Numbered from the stretch's first letter, positions 1-6,240 are shown. The stretch is 6,520 nucleotides of DNA from Verrucomicrobiota bacterium (GCA_023433275.1 JAEZDN010000164.1:1-6520); one strand, 5' to 3'. The notes: generated by a model not told the origin, from the letters alone. Translations and numbers: made by a program.

Positions 1-2
1 CG

Positions 3-1070
3 ACCGCTCTTTTGTTGGCCGGCTCTTTCACGATGGCCTCCCCTTCCTACACCATCAGCACCATCGCGGGAAACGGGCAGCCGGGTTTCGCGGGCGACGG
101 CGGTCCCGCCTCCGCCGCGCAACTCAATGATCCCTACGGCATCATTCGCGGCCCGGACGGAGCCCTCTGGTTCTGCGAGCACAACGGCCACCGGATCCGG
201 CGCATCGCGCCCGACGGCACCATCAGCACCATCGCGGGCACCGGCAAACGCGGCCCCGCCGGCGATGGCGGCCCCGCCACCGCAGCCGAGCTGAATCTCC
301 CCCACGAGATCCGCTTCGGCCCCGACGGCCATCTCTATGTCGCCGACACGGGCAACAACGCCATCCGGCGCATCGATCTCGGCACGGGCGTCATCACCAC
401 CATCGCGGGCGGCCCCACCCGTCGCGGCTTCACGGGCGACGGCGGGCCCGCCGCGGCAGCCACGTTCAAGGGCCCGCACAGCATCCAGTTCGACCCCGCC
501 GGCAACCTGTACATTTGCGACGTCGGTAATCACGCGATCCGGCGCATCGATCCCATCACGGGAATCATCACCACGGTCGCCGGCACCGGCCGACCGGGGC
601 CGACCCCGGACGGCGCTCCGCTCGCCGGCACACCGTTCAATAATCCGCGTTCCCTGGACGTCGATCGCGAGGGCAACCTCTGGCTCGTGACCCGCGAGGG
701 CAATCAGGTCTTCAAGCTCGATCTCAAGGCCGGCATCATCCGCCACGTCGCGGGCACCGGCGCTCCGGGCTTCACCGGCCACGGCGCCCCGGCGCGCGCG
801 GCCACCCTCAGCGGCCCCAAGGGCATCGCGCTCGATGCCGGGGGCAACGCCTGGCTCGCCGACACGGAGAGCCACAGCATCCGCCAGATCAACGCCCGCA
901 CCGGCGCCCTTGAACTCGTCGCCGGCACCGGCACCCTCGGGGACGGACCCGACGGCGCGGCGATTGCCTGCGCCCTCCACCGTCCCCACGGCGTCTTCGC
1001 CGACACCGATGGCTCCATTTACATTGGCGACAGCGAAGCCCATAAGATCCGCGTGCTGCGCCGTCCCTGA
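3..1070 (+). CDS. NHL-repeat six-bladed beta-propeller protein, probably exported, 5' end possibly outside the window
   Basis: Numbered from the TTG at 12, the protein has six tandem repeats of 54-58 residues starting near residues 14, 70, 127, 185, 242 and 299. Each runs (T/I)I(S/T)TIAGTG, GDGGPA, a segment like LNxPHGI, GPDGxLYVAD, then NxIRRID. This is the NHL pattern, and six copies fit one closed six-bladed propeller, usually a binding scaffold or occasionally an enzyme; no catalytic residues can be assigned. The frame is open to the left edge, and the visible upstream residues (TALLLAGSFTMA, then SP) look like the end of a signal peptide, so the true start is probably upstream and the product exported. 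Alternatives are TTG at 12 or ATG at 33; neither has a Shine-Dalgarno sequence, and starting at 33 would give a cytoplasmic protein. The stop is TGA at 1068-1070. The next gene starts 25 bases later on the same strand, suggesting one operon. Family call is firm; function is unknown. Confidence 0.87.
   Translation, partial: TALLLAGSFTMASPSYTISTIAGNGQPGFAGDGGPASAAQLNDPYGIIRGPDGALWFCEHNGHRIRRIAPDGTISTIAGTGKRGPAGDGGPATAAELNLPHEIRFGPDGHLYVADTGNNAIRRIDLGTGVITTIAGGPTRRGFTGDGGPAAAATFKGPHSIQFDPAGNLYICDVGNHAIRRIDPITGIITTVAGTGRPGPTPDGAPLAGTPFNNPRSLDVDREGNLWLVTREGNQVFKLDLKAGIIRHVAGTGAPGFTGHGAPARAATLSGPKGIALDAGGNAWLADTESHSIRQINARTGALELVAGTGTLGDGPDGAAIACALHRPHGVFADTDGSIYIGDSEAHKIRVLRRP
51..1070 (+). repeat. 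Internal tandem repeat of about 168-174 bases encoding the NHL blades
   Basis: The six protein repeats are also visible in the DNA. The 20 bases at 51-70 recur exactly at 219-238, one 168-base (56-codon) unit later. Later units begin near 390, 564, 735 and 906 and are more diverged. The first two blades are the most alike, consistent with a recent duplication or gene conversion between them. Confidence 0.7.
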
Positions 1071-1095
1071 ACCAATTCACCCAACCCCAACCATC

Positions 1096-2496
1096 ATGAT
1101 GCGTCCCAGATCCATCCTCACCCTGCTCGTCGCCCTCGCCGCCGCCCAGGTCCTCAGCCTGCCGGCCACCGCTCAACTCGGGCGCCGCTTTCCGTCCGAA
1201 AAGAAGGTGGTGACGGATCCGGTGACCGGCGTCGCGCTCACCTTCCTCACCAGCACGCCCGCCGGTGATTCGAAAATCTACCCGACGCACCCCCAATGGA
1301 CTTCCGACGGCCAATGGGTCGTCTTTCGCTCCAACCGCGTGCGTGGCCAGGCCATGGCCGTGAATGAGCAGACGGGCGACATCGTGCAGGTTACCGAGAC
1401 CGGTTACGTGGGGGCCCTGTGCGTCGCGCAGAAATCCATGCGCCTCTTCTTCCTGCGGCCGGAAAACCACACCGACCCCGACGCCTATCCGCGTCCGCCG
1501 CAACCCGGCCAGCCCCGCGTCGAGCGTCCCCGCGTGGCCCTGGAAGTCGTCGCCATCGACCTGGCCCGCCTCTTCGCCGACAGCGCGGCCAACAAACTCC
1601 AGCCCGCGGCGAACTACGAGAGGGTGTTTGGCAAGATCCCCGCGGACATGGGCATCGGCAGTGAACTCGCCCTCGATGCCGAGGAGGACATGGTTTATTT
1701 CCGCCTGACCAAGGAGGCCGCCGCCAAGATCCTGCCGCCCGACACGAAGATCGCGGATACCTTCGGTCCGCGCAACATGGGCGCCGGTCCTTCCGGCGTG
1801 GGCAAGATGAAGCTCGCCACGGGCGAGGTCTCGGCGGTCGTTGCCGTGCCGTTCCAAGTGGGCCACATCCAGTCCAATCCCTGGAAGGCCGGCGAAATCG
1901 TCTTCTGCTGGGAAACGGGCGGGAAATCCCCGCAACGCGCATGGACCGTGATGGCCGACGGCTCCGGCCTGCGGAAACTTTATCCCGAGGCGCCCTATGA
2001 TTGGGTCACCCACGAGGCCGTGATCGGACCCGACGAAGTGGCCATCGCCATCATGGGGCATCGCAAGCCCGGCACCGACGACGCCTGGGGCCCGAGCGGC
2101 ACGCGCGTTCATCCGACCGGCCTCGGCATCATCAACCTCCGCAACGACCACATCTACATCGCCGGCCAGACCAAGAGCGGCAGCGGCTTGTGGCACGTCC
2201 ACGGCTCGCCCGACGGACGCTGGGCGACAGGTGACGACTTCGCGCGCAGCCTCTACCTGATCGATCGCCGGACGAATGAGATGATGCTGCTCACCGCCGG
2301 TCACAAGGATACCGCCGCTGATCACATCCACCCCACCTTCCACCCCGACGGCACGCGCATTCAAATCCAGTCCGCCATGCTTTCCGAGGACAACCGCTCG
2401 ATGAACATTTGCATTGTCCCGGTCCCGAAGGAATGGCTCGCCCGCACCTACGACGAGAAAGTCCACCCGTCCAAATCCGACGGTGGAAAACCGTAA
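1096..2496 (+). CDS. Exported oligogalacturonate lyase (PL22)-like / TolB-like beta-propeller protein
   Basis: This 466-residue protein starts with a signal peptide (MMRPR, a hydrophobic stretch at 6-22, probable cleavage after ATA at 25-27). The body is a WD40/PD40-type propeller with blade motifs at 66-81 (PQWTSDGQWVVFRSNR), 369-381 (HGSPDGRWATGDD) and 412-428 (HPTFHPDGTRIQIQSAM). The order GHIQSNP (256-262), W..MADGSGLRKLYPE (283-298), THE (305-307), WHVHGSPDG (366-374) and HIHPTFHPDG (410-419) matches oligogalacturonate lyase, which beta-eliminates short pectin fragments. From memory, that enzyme binds Mn with three His and one Gln; His369, His410 and His412 could be the His ligands, while the Gln position appears to be Ala407. 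The known enzymes are cytoplasmic, whereas this one carries an export signal. ATG 1096 was chosen over ATG 1099 only because it is first, and over upstream in-frame starts because they overlap the NHL gene and lack the signal peptide. No Shine-Dalgarno is visible. Fold is fairly sure; lyase activity is not. Confidence 0.82.
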   Translation: MMRPRSILTLLVALAAAQVLSLPATAQLGRRFPSEKKVVTDPVTGVALTFLTSTPAGDSKIYPTHPQWTSDGQWVVFRSNRVRGQAMAVNEQTGDIVQVTETGYVGALCVAQKSMRLFFLRPENHTDPDAYPRPPQPGQPRVERPRVALEVVAIDLARLFADSAANKLQPAANYERVFGKIPADMGIGSELALDAEEDMVYFRLTKEAAAKILPPDTKIADTFGPRNMGAGPSGVGKMKLATGEVSAVVAVPFQVGHIQSNPWKAGEIVFCWETGGKSPQRAWTVMADGSGLRKLYPEAPYDWVTHEAVIGPDEVAIAIMGHRKPGTDDAWGPSGTRVHPTGLGIINLRNDHIYIAGQTKSGSGLWHVHGSPDGRWATGDDFARSLYLIDRRTNEMMLLTAGHKDTAADHIHPTFHPDGTRIQIQSAMLSEDNRSMNICIVPVPKEWLARTYDEKVHPSKSDGGKP

Positions 2497-2510
2497 CGAA
2501 GGGCATTCTG

Positions 2511-2534
2511 GTCGGGACGGATCCTGTCCGTCCC
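2511..2534 (+). repeat. First array unit: perfect 8-bp hairpin just after the propeller gene
   Basis: GGGACGGA (2514-2521) and TCCGTCCC (2527-2534) form a perfect 8-bp stem around the 5-base loop TCCTG. Its leader TTCTGGTCG parallels TTCTGGTAG before the unit at 2619, so I read it as a diverged REP unit. It could also help end transcription, but no T-run follows, so a classical intrinsic terminator is not supported. Confidence 0.65.
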
Positions 2535-2618
2535 CACGCCCTTCCTTGTAGGGGGCCGACCCTGGCCGGTCCTAGGCTCCTGGTAGAGGCCGACGTTGGT
2601 CGATCCTCGGCGCTTCTG

Positions 2619-2673
2619 GTAGGGGCCGACCTTGGTCGGTCCTCGAGCAAGGACCGACCAAGCTCGGCCCTAC
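2619..2673. repeat. REPIN-type inverted pair (GTAG hairpin, 8-base spacer, hairpin CTAC)
   Basis: The unit at 2619-2642 and the reverse complement of 2651-2673 are nearly identical, separated by TCGAGCAA (2643-2650). The whole 55 bases can therefore fold as one long hairpin or as two small ones. The heads GTAG and CTAC lie at the outer ends, which is the standard REPIN orientation. Confidence 0.82.
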
Positions 2674-2713
2674 CGTTAGAGCAGATTAAACAAAATTGTG
2701 GCCGCCCGCTTGT

Positions 2714-2743
2714 GGTGTCGTTGCTTGCGCCGACCGCGCGTAC
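2714..2743 (-). repeat. Probable degenerate REP remnant
   Basis: The 14 bases TGCTTGCGCCGACC (2722-2735) recur exactly at 2906-2919 inside a clean REP. Here the left stem arm is altered (GTGTCGT) and six extra bases separate the stem from the terminal TAC. It looks like a decayed copy of the element at 2900-2923. Confidence 0.4.
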
Positions 2744-2880
2744 TTAGCCGGAACGATGCAGTCAGCATGCGATTCTGCAGTGTGCGCGGTCGAGCGGTTC
2801 GGTTGTAGGGGCGTGGCTCGTCCACGCCCTCGGTTCCCGCAGCGAGAAAAGGGCGCGGTCAATCCGCGCCCCTGCATCCA
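2744..2880. repeat. Long REPIN-type repeat, copy A
   Basis: This aligns without gaps to 3526-3662, at an offset of exactly 782. By hand count, 117 of 137 bases match: 74 of 78 in the core from 2803, and about 43 of 59 in the upstream flank. In the core, GTAG (2805) leads a perfect 8-bp hairpin, GGGCGTGG (2809-2816) / CCACGCCC (2822-2829). A 21-base spacer (2830-2850), identical in both copies, follows. The inverted hairpin is GGGCGCGG (2851-2858) / CCGCGCCC (2864-2871), ending CTGC where copy B has CTAC. It lies upstream of the small membrane protein gene. Confidence 0.85.
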
Positions 2881-2899
2881 ACTGCATGATTCCGGCTCA

Positions 2900-2923
2900 G
2901 GTCGGTGCTTGCGCCGACCCTAC
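2900..2923 (-). repeat. Single REP element, inverted orientation
   Basis: GGTCGGTG (2900-2907) and CGCCGACC (2912-2919) form an 8-bp stem with one G-T wobble around the loop CTTG. CTAC (2920-2923) at the right end is the complement of the GTAG head. The rest of the gap up to 3063 shows no further palindrome of this type. The only promoter-like string there is TTGACT at 2952-2957, and it has no convincing -10 box 17 bases on. Confidence 0.72.
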
Positions 2924-3063
2924 GGAGAGACGCCATGCACGCGGCTGCGCTTTGACTTGCACCGCCAAAAGGCTCGAACTGCAGGACGGGGTCGCCGATC
3001 CCGCCCCGGGCCCCGCCCGCTTTTCTTCCGTGTGTTTCGCCTCTCCCGTGATTCAATTCCCCC

Positions 3064-3519
3064 GTGCCCGACGAACCTGATCCTCCCCGCAAACATTACG
3101 GCTTCAAGGAGCGGGAATTCAAACGCGACAATGTCTCCCTCCCCGGGGCGGAGCGGATGCTGACCGCCAAGGAACTCGCCGTGCTCGCGACTTCGAAATG
3201 CCGCCCGCCTTCCGCGCGGCCCCCGGCGCCCGCCGCGCGGCCCGCCAGCTCGGAGGATCCGAATAATGTTTACGATGCGCTCGCGACGAACCGCCGTGCG
3301 TCCGAGCAACACGGTTTGAACCAGGTGGAGGTCAAACACGTTCCATCCCGTCGCAAACGGGATTTCTGGTTCGTGATCGTCGGCGGCAATCTGTTCATCA
3401 TCGGCGGCGTGTGGCTCGCGGGTATCAATCCGATCACCGTGATCTTCGGCCTCGCCGGCCTCATCATCTTCAGCCTCAGCGTGACCTGGATCATGTGGCA
3501 GGTGATGGACCGATACTAG
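3064..3519 (+). CDS. Small two-TM membrane protein of unknown function
   Basis: The 151-residue product begins at GTG 3064. An in-frame stop at 3049-3051 rules out an upstream start, and the next in-frame ATG (3157) would remove the charged N-terminus. Residues 1-100 are polar, with a charged block (KHYGFKEREFKRDN, 10-23), a Pro/Ala-rich linker (47-62) and a segment NNVYDALATNRRASEQHGLN (67-86). Two hydrophobic segments follow at about 101-119 and 123-146, then MDRY. The basic SRRKRD just before the first segment predicts that the soluble N-terminus is cytoplasmic. I recall similar KHYGxKxREF-type proteins in Verrucomicrobiota but can assign no function. No Shine-Dalgarno is visible. The gene stands alone between two copies of a long direct repeat and is convergent with glgA. 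Confidence 0.8.
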   Translation: MPDEPDPPRKHYGFKEREFKRDNVSLPGAERMLTAKELAVLATSKCRPPSARPPAPAARPASSEDPNNVYDALATNRRASEQHGLNQVEVKHVPSRRKRDFWFVIVGGNLFIIGGVWLAGINPITVIFGLAGLIIFSLSVTWIMWQVMDRY

Positions 3520-3525
3520 AGCGGC

Positions 3526-3662
3526 TTGGCCGGACTCATGAAGTCGGCATGCAATTCCCCAGAGTCCACAGTCGAAGGGTTCCGTTGTAGGGGCGTGGCT
3601 CGTGCACGCCCTCGGTTCCCGCAGCGAGAAAAGGGCGCGGTCAAGCCCCGCCCCTACATCCA
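3526..3662. repeat. Long REPIN-type repeat, copy B
   Basis: This is the partner of 2744-2880 and begins 7 bases after the small membrane protein gene, in the convergent gap before glgA. The left unit is GTAG at 3587-3590 with GGGCGTGG, loop and GCACGCCC; one C-to-G change at 3604 weakens the innermost pair. The right unit at 3633-3657 ends in an intact CTAC. The strong hairpins could act as a two-way transcription barrier between the convergent genes, although no T-run is present. The remaining bases to 3768 hold nothing I recognise. Confidence 0.85.
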
Positions 3663-3768
3663 GATTCCCCTCTATGAGTAAGGGTCGCGCGTCGCGGCGG
3701 GTTGTGTGGGGCCGGCATGGCAGCGCACGAACTATTCTGGCTCGCCCTGCACGTTGTTCTCCACGCCA

Positions 3769-5241
3769 TCAACCGCCGGCCCGCGCCGCGATGGCCCAGC
3801 CGTAGAGCTCGACATACTTCTCGGCGCTCCGCCGCCACGAGAAATCCTGCGCCATCGCGCGCTGGCGCAGCGCGGCAAACTCCGCCGGGCGGTCGTAATA
3901 CGTGGCACACACCCAGCCGATCGTGTCGGCCAGCGCCCCCACCGTGGCATCGCCGAACACAAACCCCGTGCCCTCGGGCCGGCCTTCGACGAAATTGCGC
4001 ACCGTGTCGATCAACCCGCCCGTGGCGCGCACCACCGGTGGCGTCCCGTAGCGCATCGCATACATCTGCGTGAGCCCGCACGGCTCTGACCGGCTGGGCA
4101 TCACGAAACAATCGCTGCCCGCCTGGATGAGTCTCGCCAACGCGCCATCGAATCCCAGGTGCGCCCCGAAGCGGCCGCGATACGCCTCCGCCGCCCCCTT
4201 GAAATCATTCTCCAGCCGCGTCTCGCCATTGCCGAGCAGCACCATCTGCAGGTCCATGCGTTCCATGATTCCCGGGAGAGCATCGGCCAGGAGATCGAGC
4301 CCCTTCTGCGCGGCGAGCCGCGAAACCACGCCGAACAGCGGCACGCCCGGACGCACCTCGAGGCTGAACCGTTCCTGCAGCCTTGCCTTGCACGCGGCCT
4401 TCCCGGCGAGATCCGCCGCGGAATAGTTTGCCGGCAACGTGCCGTCCTTCGCGGGGTCCCACGACTCGTCATCGATCCCATTGAGAATTCCCGTGAGGTC
4501 GGCCGCGCGGAAGTTCAACACGGCATCGAGCCCGAACCCGCCGTCCGGTGTCCGGATCTCCCCCGCATAAGTCGGGCTCACCGTCGAAATCTTGGTGCTG
4601 TGCACCAGGCCGGCCTTCATCAGGTTAACCATGCCGTTCGACGCCAGCCCATCGCGCTCGAACTCCCCTTTCGGCAACCGCGCGAAATCCACCACGCGCG
4701 CCGGCGACCAGCCTTGGTGCTCGAGGTTATGAATCGTGAAGACCGTGGCGGACCGACCCAGCGGCGTGCCGCGCATCGTCGTGTTGAGCATCAGGGGGAG
4801 AAGCCCGGTCGTCCAATCGTGGCAATGAATGACGTCCGGGATCCAACCGAGCTGCTCGCACAGCGCCAGCGCACCCCGGCAAAGGAAGGCAAAGCGCAGG
4901 TCGTTGTCCTCATGCGCACCCCAGGGACCGGTATAAACCTCCGGCCGCGCGAAATGATCATGGTTCTCTAGGAAATACGCCGGCACATCCGAACCCGGCA
5001 ACACCGTCTCCCACGTCCGGGCCCATTGCGCCGCGGCCCCCACTTCGACGCCCAGGGGCTCGAGCCGGGCCCGCCATTCCCCCACGCGTCTCACTGAACC
5101 ATACGCCGGGCAAACCACGCGGACATCATGCCCGGCCCGGCGCAGGTCCTTGGGCAGCGCACCGGTCATGTCGGCGAGCCCGCCCACTTTCACAAACGGT
5201 TCAACCTCAGGAGTGACGAATAAGATCTTCAAGGCGGCCAC
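3769..5241 (-). CDS. glgA: Glycogen synthase (ADP-glucose type, GT5)
   Basis: GlgA transfers glucose from ADP-glucose to the non-reducing end of alpha-1,4-glucan in the cytoplasm. Numbering from GTG 5241 (490 residues, normal for the family), the N-terminal Rossmann half holds KILFVTPEVEPFVKVGGLAD (5-24), whose KVGG (18-21) binds the nucleotide sugar, and HCHDW (139-143), matching the catalytic-His region of E. coli GlgA. The C-terminal half holds ILNGIDDESWDP (252-263), SRLAAQKGLD (307-316, Arg308 and Lys313 at the conserved phosphate-binding positions) and PSRSEPCGLTQMYAMRYGTP (382-401) with catalytic Glu386, then VVRATGGLIDTV. All key motifs are intact. The frame opens at ATG 5259, but GTG 5241 has GAGGTG ten bases upstream; TTG 5232 would give the usual MKILFVTPE start. 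No other glycogen gene is adjacent. It is divergent from the PEP-CTERM gene. Confidence 0.95.
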   Translation of the reverse strand: MAALKILFVTPEVEPFVKVGGLADMTGALPKDLRRAGHDVRVVCPAYGSVRRVGEWRARLEPLGVEVGAAAQWARTWETVLPGSDVPAYFLENHDHFARPEVYTGPWGAHEDNDLRFAFLCRGALALCEQLGWIPDVIHCHDWTTGLLPLMLNTTMRGTPLGRSATVFTIHNLEHQGWSPARVVDFARLPKGEFERDGLASNGMVNLMKAGLVHSTKISTVSPTYAGEIRTPDGGFGLDAVLNFRAADLTGILNGIDDESWDPAKDGTLPANYSAADLAGKAACKARLQERFSLEVRPGVPLFGVVSRLAAQKGLDLLADALPGIMERMDLQMVLLGNGETRLENDFKGAAEAYRGRFGAHLGFDGALARLIQAGSDCFVMPSRSEPCGLTQMYAMRYGTPPVVRATGGLIDTVRNFVEGRPEGTGFVFGDATVGALADTIGWVCATYYDRPAEFAALRQRAMAQDFSWRRSAEKYVELYGWAIAARAGG

Positions 5242-5251
5242 GGGAAAAACA

Positions 5252-5257
5252 CACCTC
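5252..5257 (-). promoter_or_regulatory. Possible ribosome binding site deciding the glgA start
   Basis: The minus strand reads GAGGTG here, ten bases before GTG 5241. It overlaps the ATG at 5257-5259, so the two cannot both serve the same translation start. ATG 5259 has no comparable site upstream. The spacing is slightly long, so this is suggestive only. Confidence 0.4.
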
Positions 5258-5259
5258 AT

Positions 5260-5359
5260 TCGCGTCGCGCTGCCGAGTCAAAATCCTAGCCGCGAAAACA
5301 AGAATTTGCCTCGCGGTGGGATGATTAGTGCTTATGCCCTGCAATAACGTTTCCGGGCC
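5260..5359. promoter_or_regulatory. Divergent intergenic region between glgA and the PEP-CTERM gene
   Basis: About 100 bases separate the two divergent reading frames, so both promoters should lie here or in the adjoining bases. For the rightward gene, the best match is TTGCCT (5306-5311), an 18-base gap and GCTTAT (5330-5335), which is weak. I see no convincing -35/-10 pair for glgA, and no operator or riboswitch fold. The middle is more AT-rich than the neighbouring genes, as expected of a promoter. Confidence 0.35.
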
Positions 5360-6205
5360 ATGGTCACTCCACGTCTTCTTCTTCAGCTGTCTTTCTGCCT
5401 TCTCGCGGGCGTGGGGGCCTCCACGCTCACTGCCCAAGTGGTGATCACGTCCTACGTGCAAACCGGCAGCCTCTACCGCAACGACGACCGGCATAGCGGC
5501 AACTTGGGATCCACGGCGGGGAGCAATGGCAATCCCGGCGGTGAGGATCTCGGCTTCAGCATTAATTTTGGCGGCCAGACCTACAGCAAGACTTTCGTCA
5601 GCAACAACGGGTACATCACCTTCGGGCAAGGCAGCGACGATTGGACCCCAATCCCGATCGACGAGAACTATTCCGAGCTGCCCATCATGGCCCCTTTCTA
5701 CGCCGACATCGACACGAGTGCTCCCGGTAGAGGCACCGTAACTTGGGGTACCGGTCTGGTCGACAACCACGCGGCCTTCGTCGTCAAGTGGGATGCCGTC
5801 GGCGAATTCGCCACCAGCCAATACACTCCCAACACCTTCTCCCTCGTCATCGTGAGCCGCGCCGACCTCGCCGCCGGCGACTTCGATGTGCACTTCAACT
5901 ACGAGACCATCACGTGGGATGATCAAGGCAAGGCCGTCGCGGGCTTCCACAACGGGAGCGCGACCAATCCCCTCTTCTACCAGCTTCCCGGGTCTCAGGT
6001 GGCCGGTGCCTTTCTGGACGAAGGCGCAAACTCCCTCGCCTTCTCCGGCAATGCCGGCGTGGCGGGCGGCATCGTCATGAACGCCCGCGCGGGCGGTTTC
6101 CTCGGGATCGCTCCCATCGTCGCCATTCCCGAACCCTCGACGTACGTATTGCTCGCCCTCGGCGGCGGTCTCCTCCTGCTCGGCGCCCGGCGCCGTCGCG
6201 CGTAA
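5360..6205 (+). CDS. Secreted nidogen-like (NIDO) domain protein with PEP-CTERM sorting signal
   Basis: The 281-residue product starts at ATG 5360; an in-frame TAA at 5345-5347 excludes longer forms. Residues 1-25 are a signal peptide with probable cleavage after TLTA, before QVVITS. Residues 64-215 resemble the extracellular NIDO domain: SNNGYITFG (81-89), PIMAPFYADIDT (108-119), GTVTWG (125-130), AFVVKWDAVGEF (139-150), NTFSLVIVSR (158-167), DFDVHFNYETITWD (174-187) and AVAGFHNGS (192-200). The C-terminus is a textbook PEP-CTERM: PEPS (257-260), a hydrophobic helix (261-276) and the basic tail ARRRRA. Such proteins are exported by Sec, then recognised and cleaved by an exosortase, and are often tied to extracellular polysaccharide. 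No exosortase gene is in the window. No Shine-Dalgarno precedes the start. Ligand and exact role are unknown. Confidence 0.9.
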   Translation: MVTPRLLLQLSFCLLAGVGASTLTAQVVITSYVQTGSLYRNDDRHSGNLGSTAGSNGNPGGEDLGFSINFGGQTYSKTFVSNNGYITFGQGSDDWTPIPIDENYSELPIMAPFYADIDTSAPGRGTVTWGTGLVDNHAAFVVKWDAVGEFATSQYTPNTFSLVIVSRADLAAGDFDVHFNYETITWDDQGKAVAGFHNGSATNPLFYQLPGSQVAGAFLDEGANSLAFSGNAGVAGGIVMNARAGGFLGIAPIVAIPEPSTYVLLALGGGLLLLGARRRRA

Positions 6206-6240
6206 GCAGCAAAGGCCACCCGGCCGGTCATGGATATCCA

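Larger units (their letters stand above)
2511..2673 (+). repeat. Tandem REP-like array: four direct palindromic units plus one inverted unit
   Basis: Units of 24-25 bases start at 2511, 2548, 2583 and 2619, giving periods of 37, 35 and 36. Each has the head GTAG (GTCG in the first) followed by a short imperfect palindrome; three of the four are preceded by CTG. Spacers are 13, 10 and 12 bases. Units two to four share the stem family GGCCGACC / GGTCGGTCC. The first has a different but perfect stem, GGGACGGA / TCCGTCCC. A fifth unit at 2651-2673 is inverted and ends in CTAC. A GTAG head plus hairpin is the known architecture of REP elements moved by RAYT transposases. The array starts 14 bases after the stop of the propeller gene. 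Confidence 0.82.

Noticed and set aside
835..1095. Upstream in-frame extension of the second propeller gene into the NHL gene
   Set aside because: The extension is Pro/Ala/Thr-rich shadow of the NHL repeats, and MMRPR at 1096 begins a good signal peptide.
889..2466. A 525-codon open frame on the minus strand opposite the propeller genes
   Set aside because: High-GC shadow: the plus strand carries a signal peptide and family motifs, while the minus translation is low-complexity Gly/Arg/Val with no recognisable domain.
2511..2534. Intrinsic terminator after the second propeller gene
   Set aside because: The hairpin is good, but no T-run follows and it matches the neighbouring REP units better.
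2511..2673. CRISPR array suggested by the 35-37 base period
   Set aside because: Spacers of 10-13 bases are far too short, the repeats are variable palindromes with one inverted, and there are no cas genes.
2409..2747. A 112-codon open frame crossing the end of the propeller gene and the REP array
   Set aside because: Its repeated residues come from the REP units; no start site or family signal supports it.
2952..2980. Promoter for the small membrane protein gene (TTGACT with 17-base spacing)
   Set aside because: The -10 position reads CGAACT, a poor match, and the region is GC-rich; not strong enough to call.
2999..3020. GC-only palindrome-like run before the small membrane protein gene
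   Set aside because: Low-complexity C/G sequence pairs with itself easily; it has no REP head and no repeat elsewhere in the window.
2696..3163. A 155-codon plus-strand open frame
   Set aside because: It runs through REP palindromes and overlaps the start of the small membrane protein in another frame; its product has no coherent composition.
4159..4971. A 270-codon open frame antisense to glgA
   Set aside because: The minus strand encodes full-length glgA with all motifs; this is the complementary shadow.
5207..5950. A 247-codon minus-strand frame opposite the PEP-CTERM gene
   Set aside because: It crosses the divergent promoter region and opposes a clear signal peptide plus NIDO gene.
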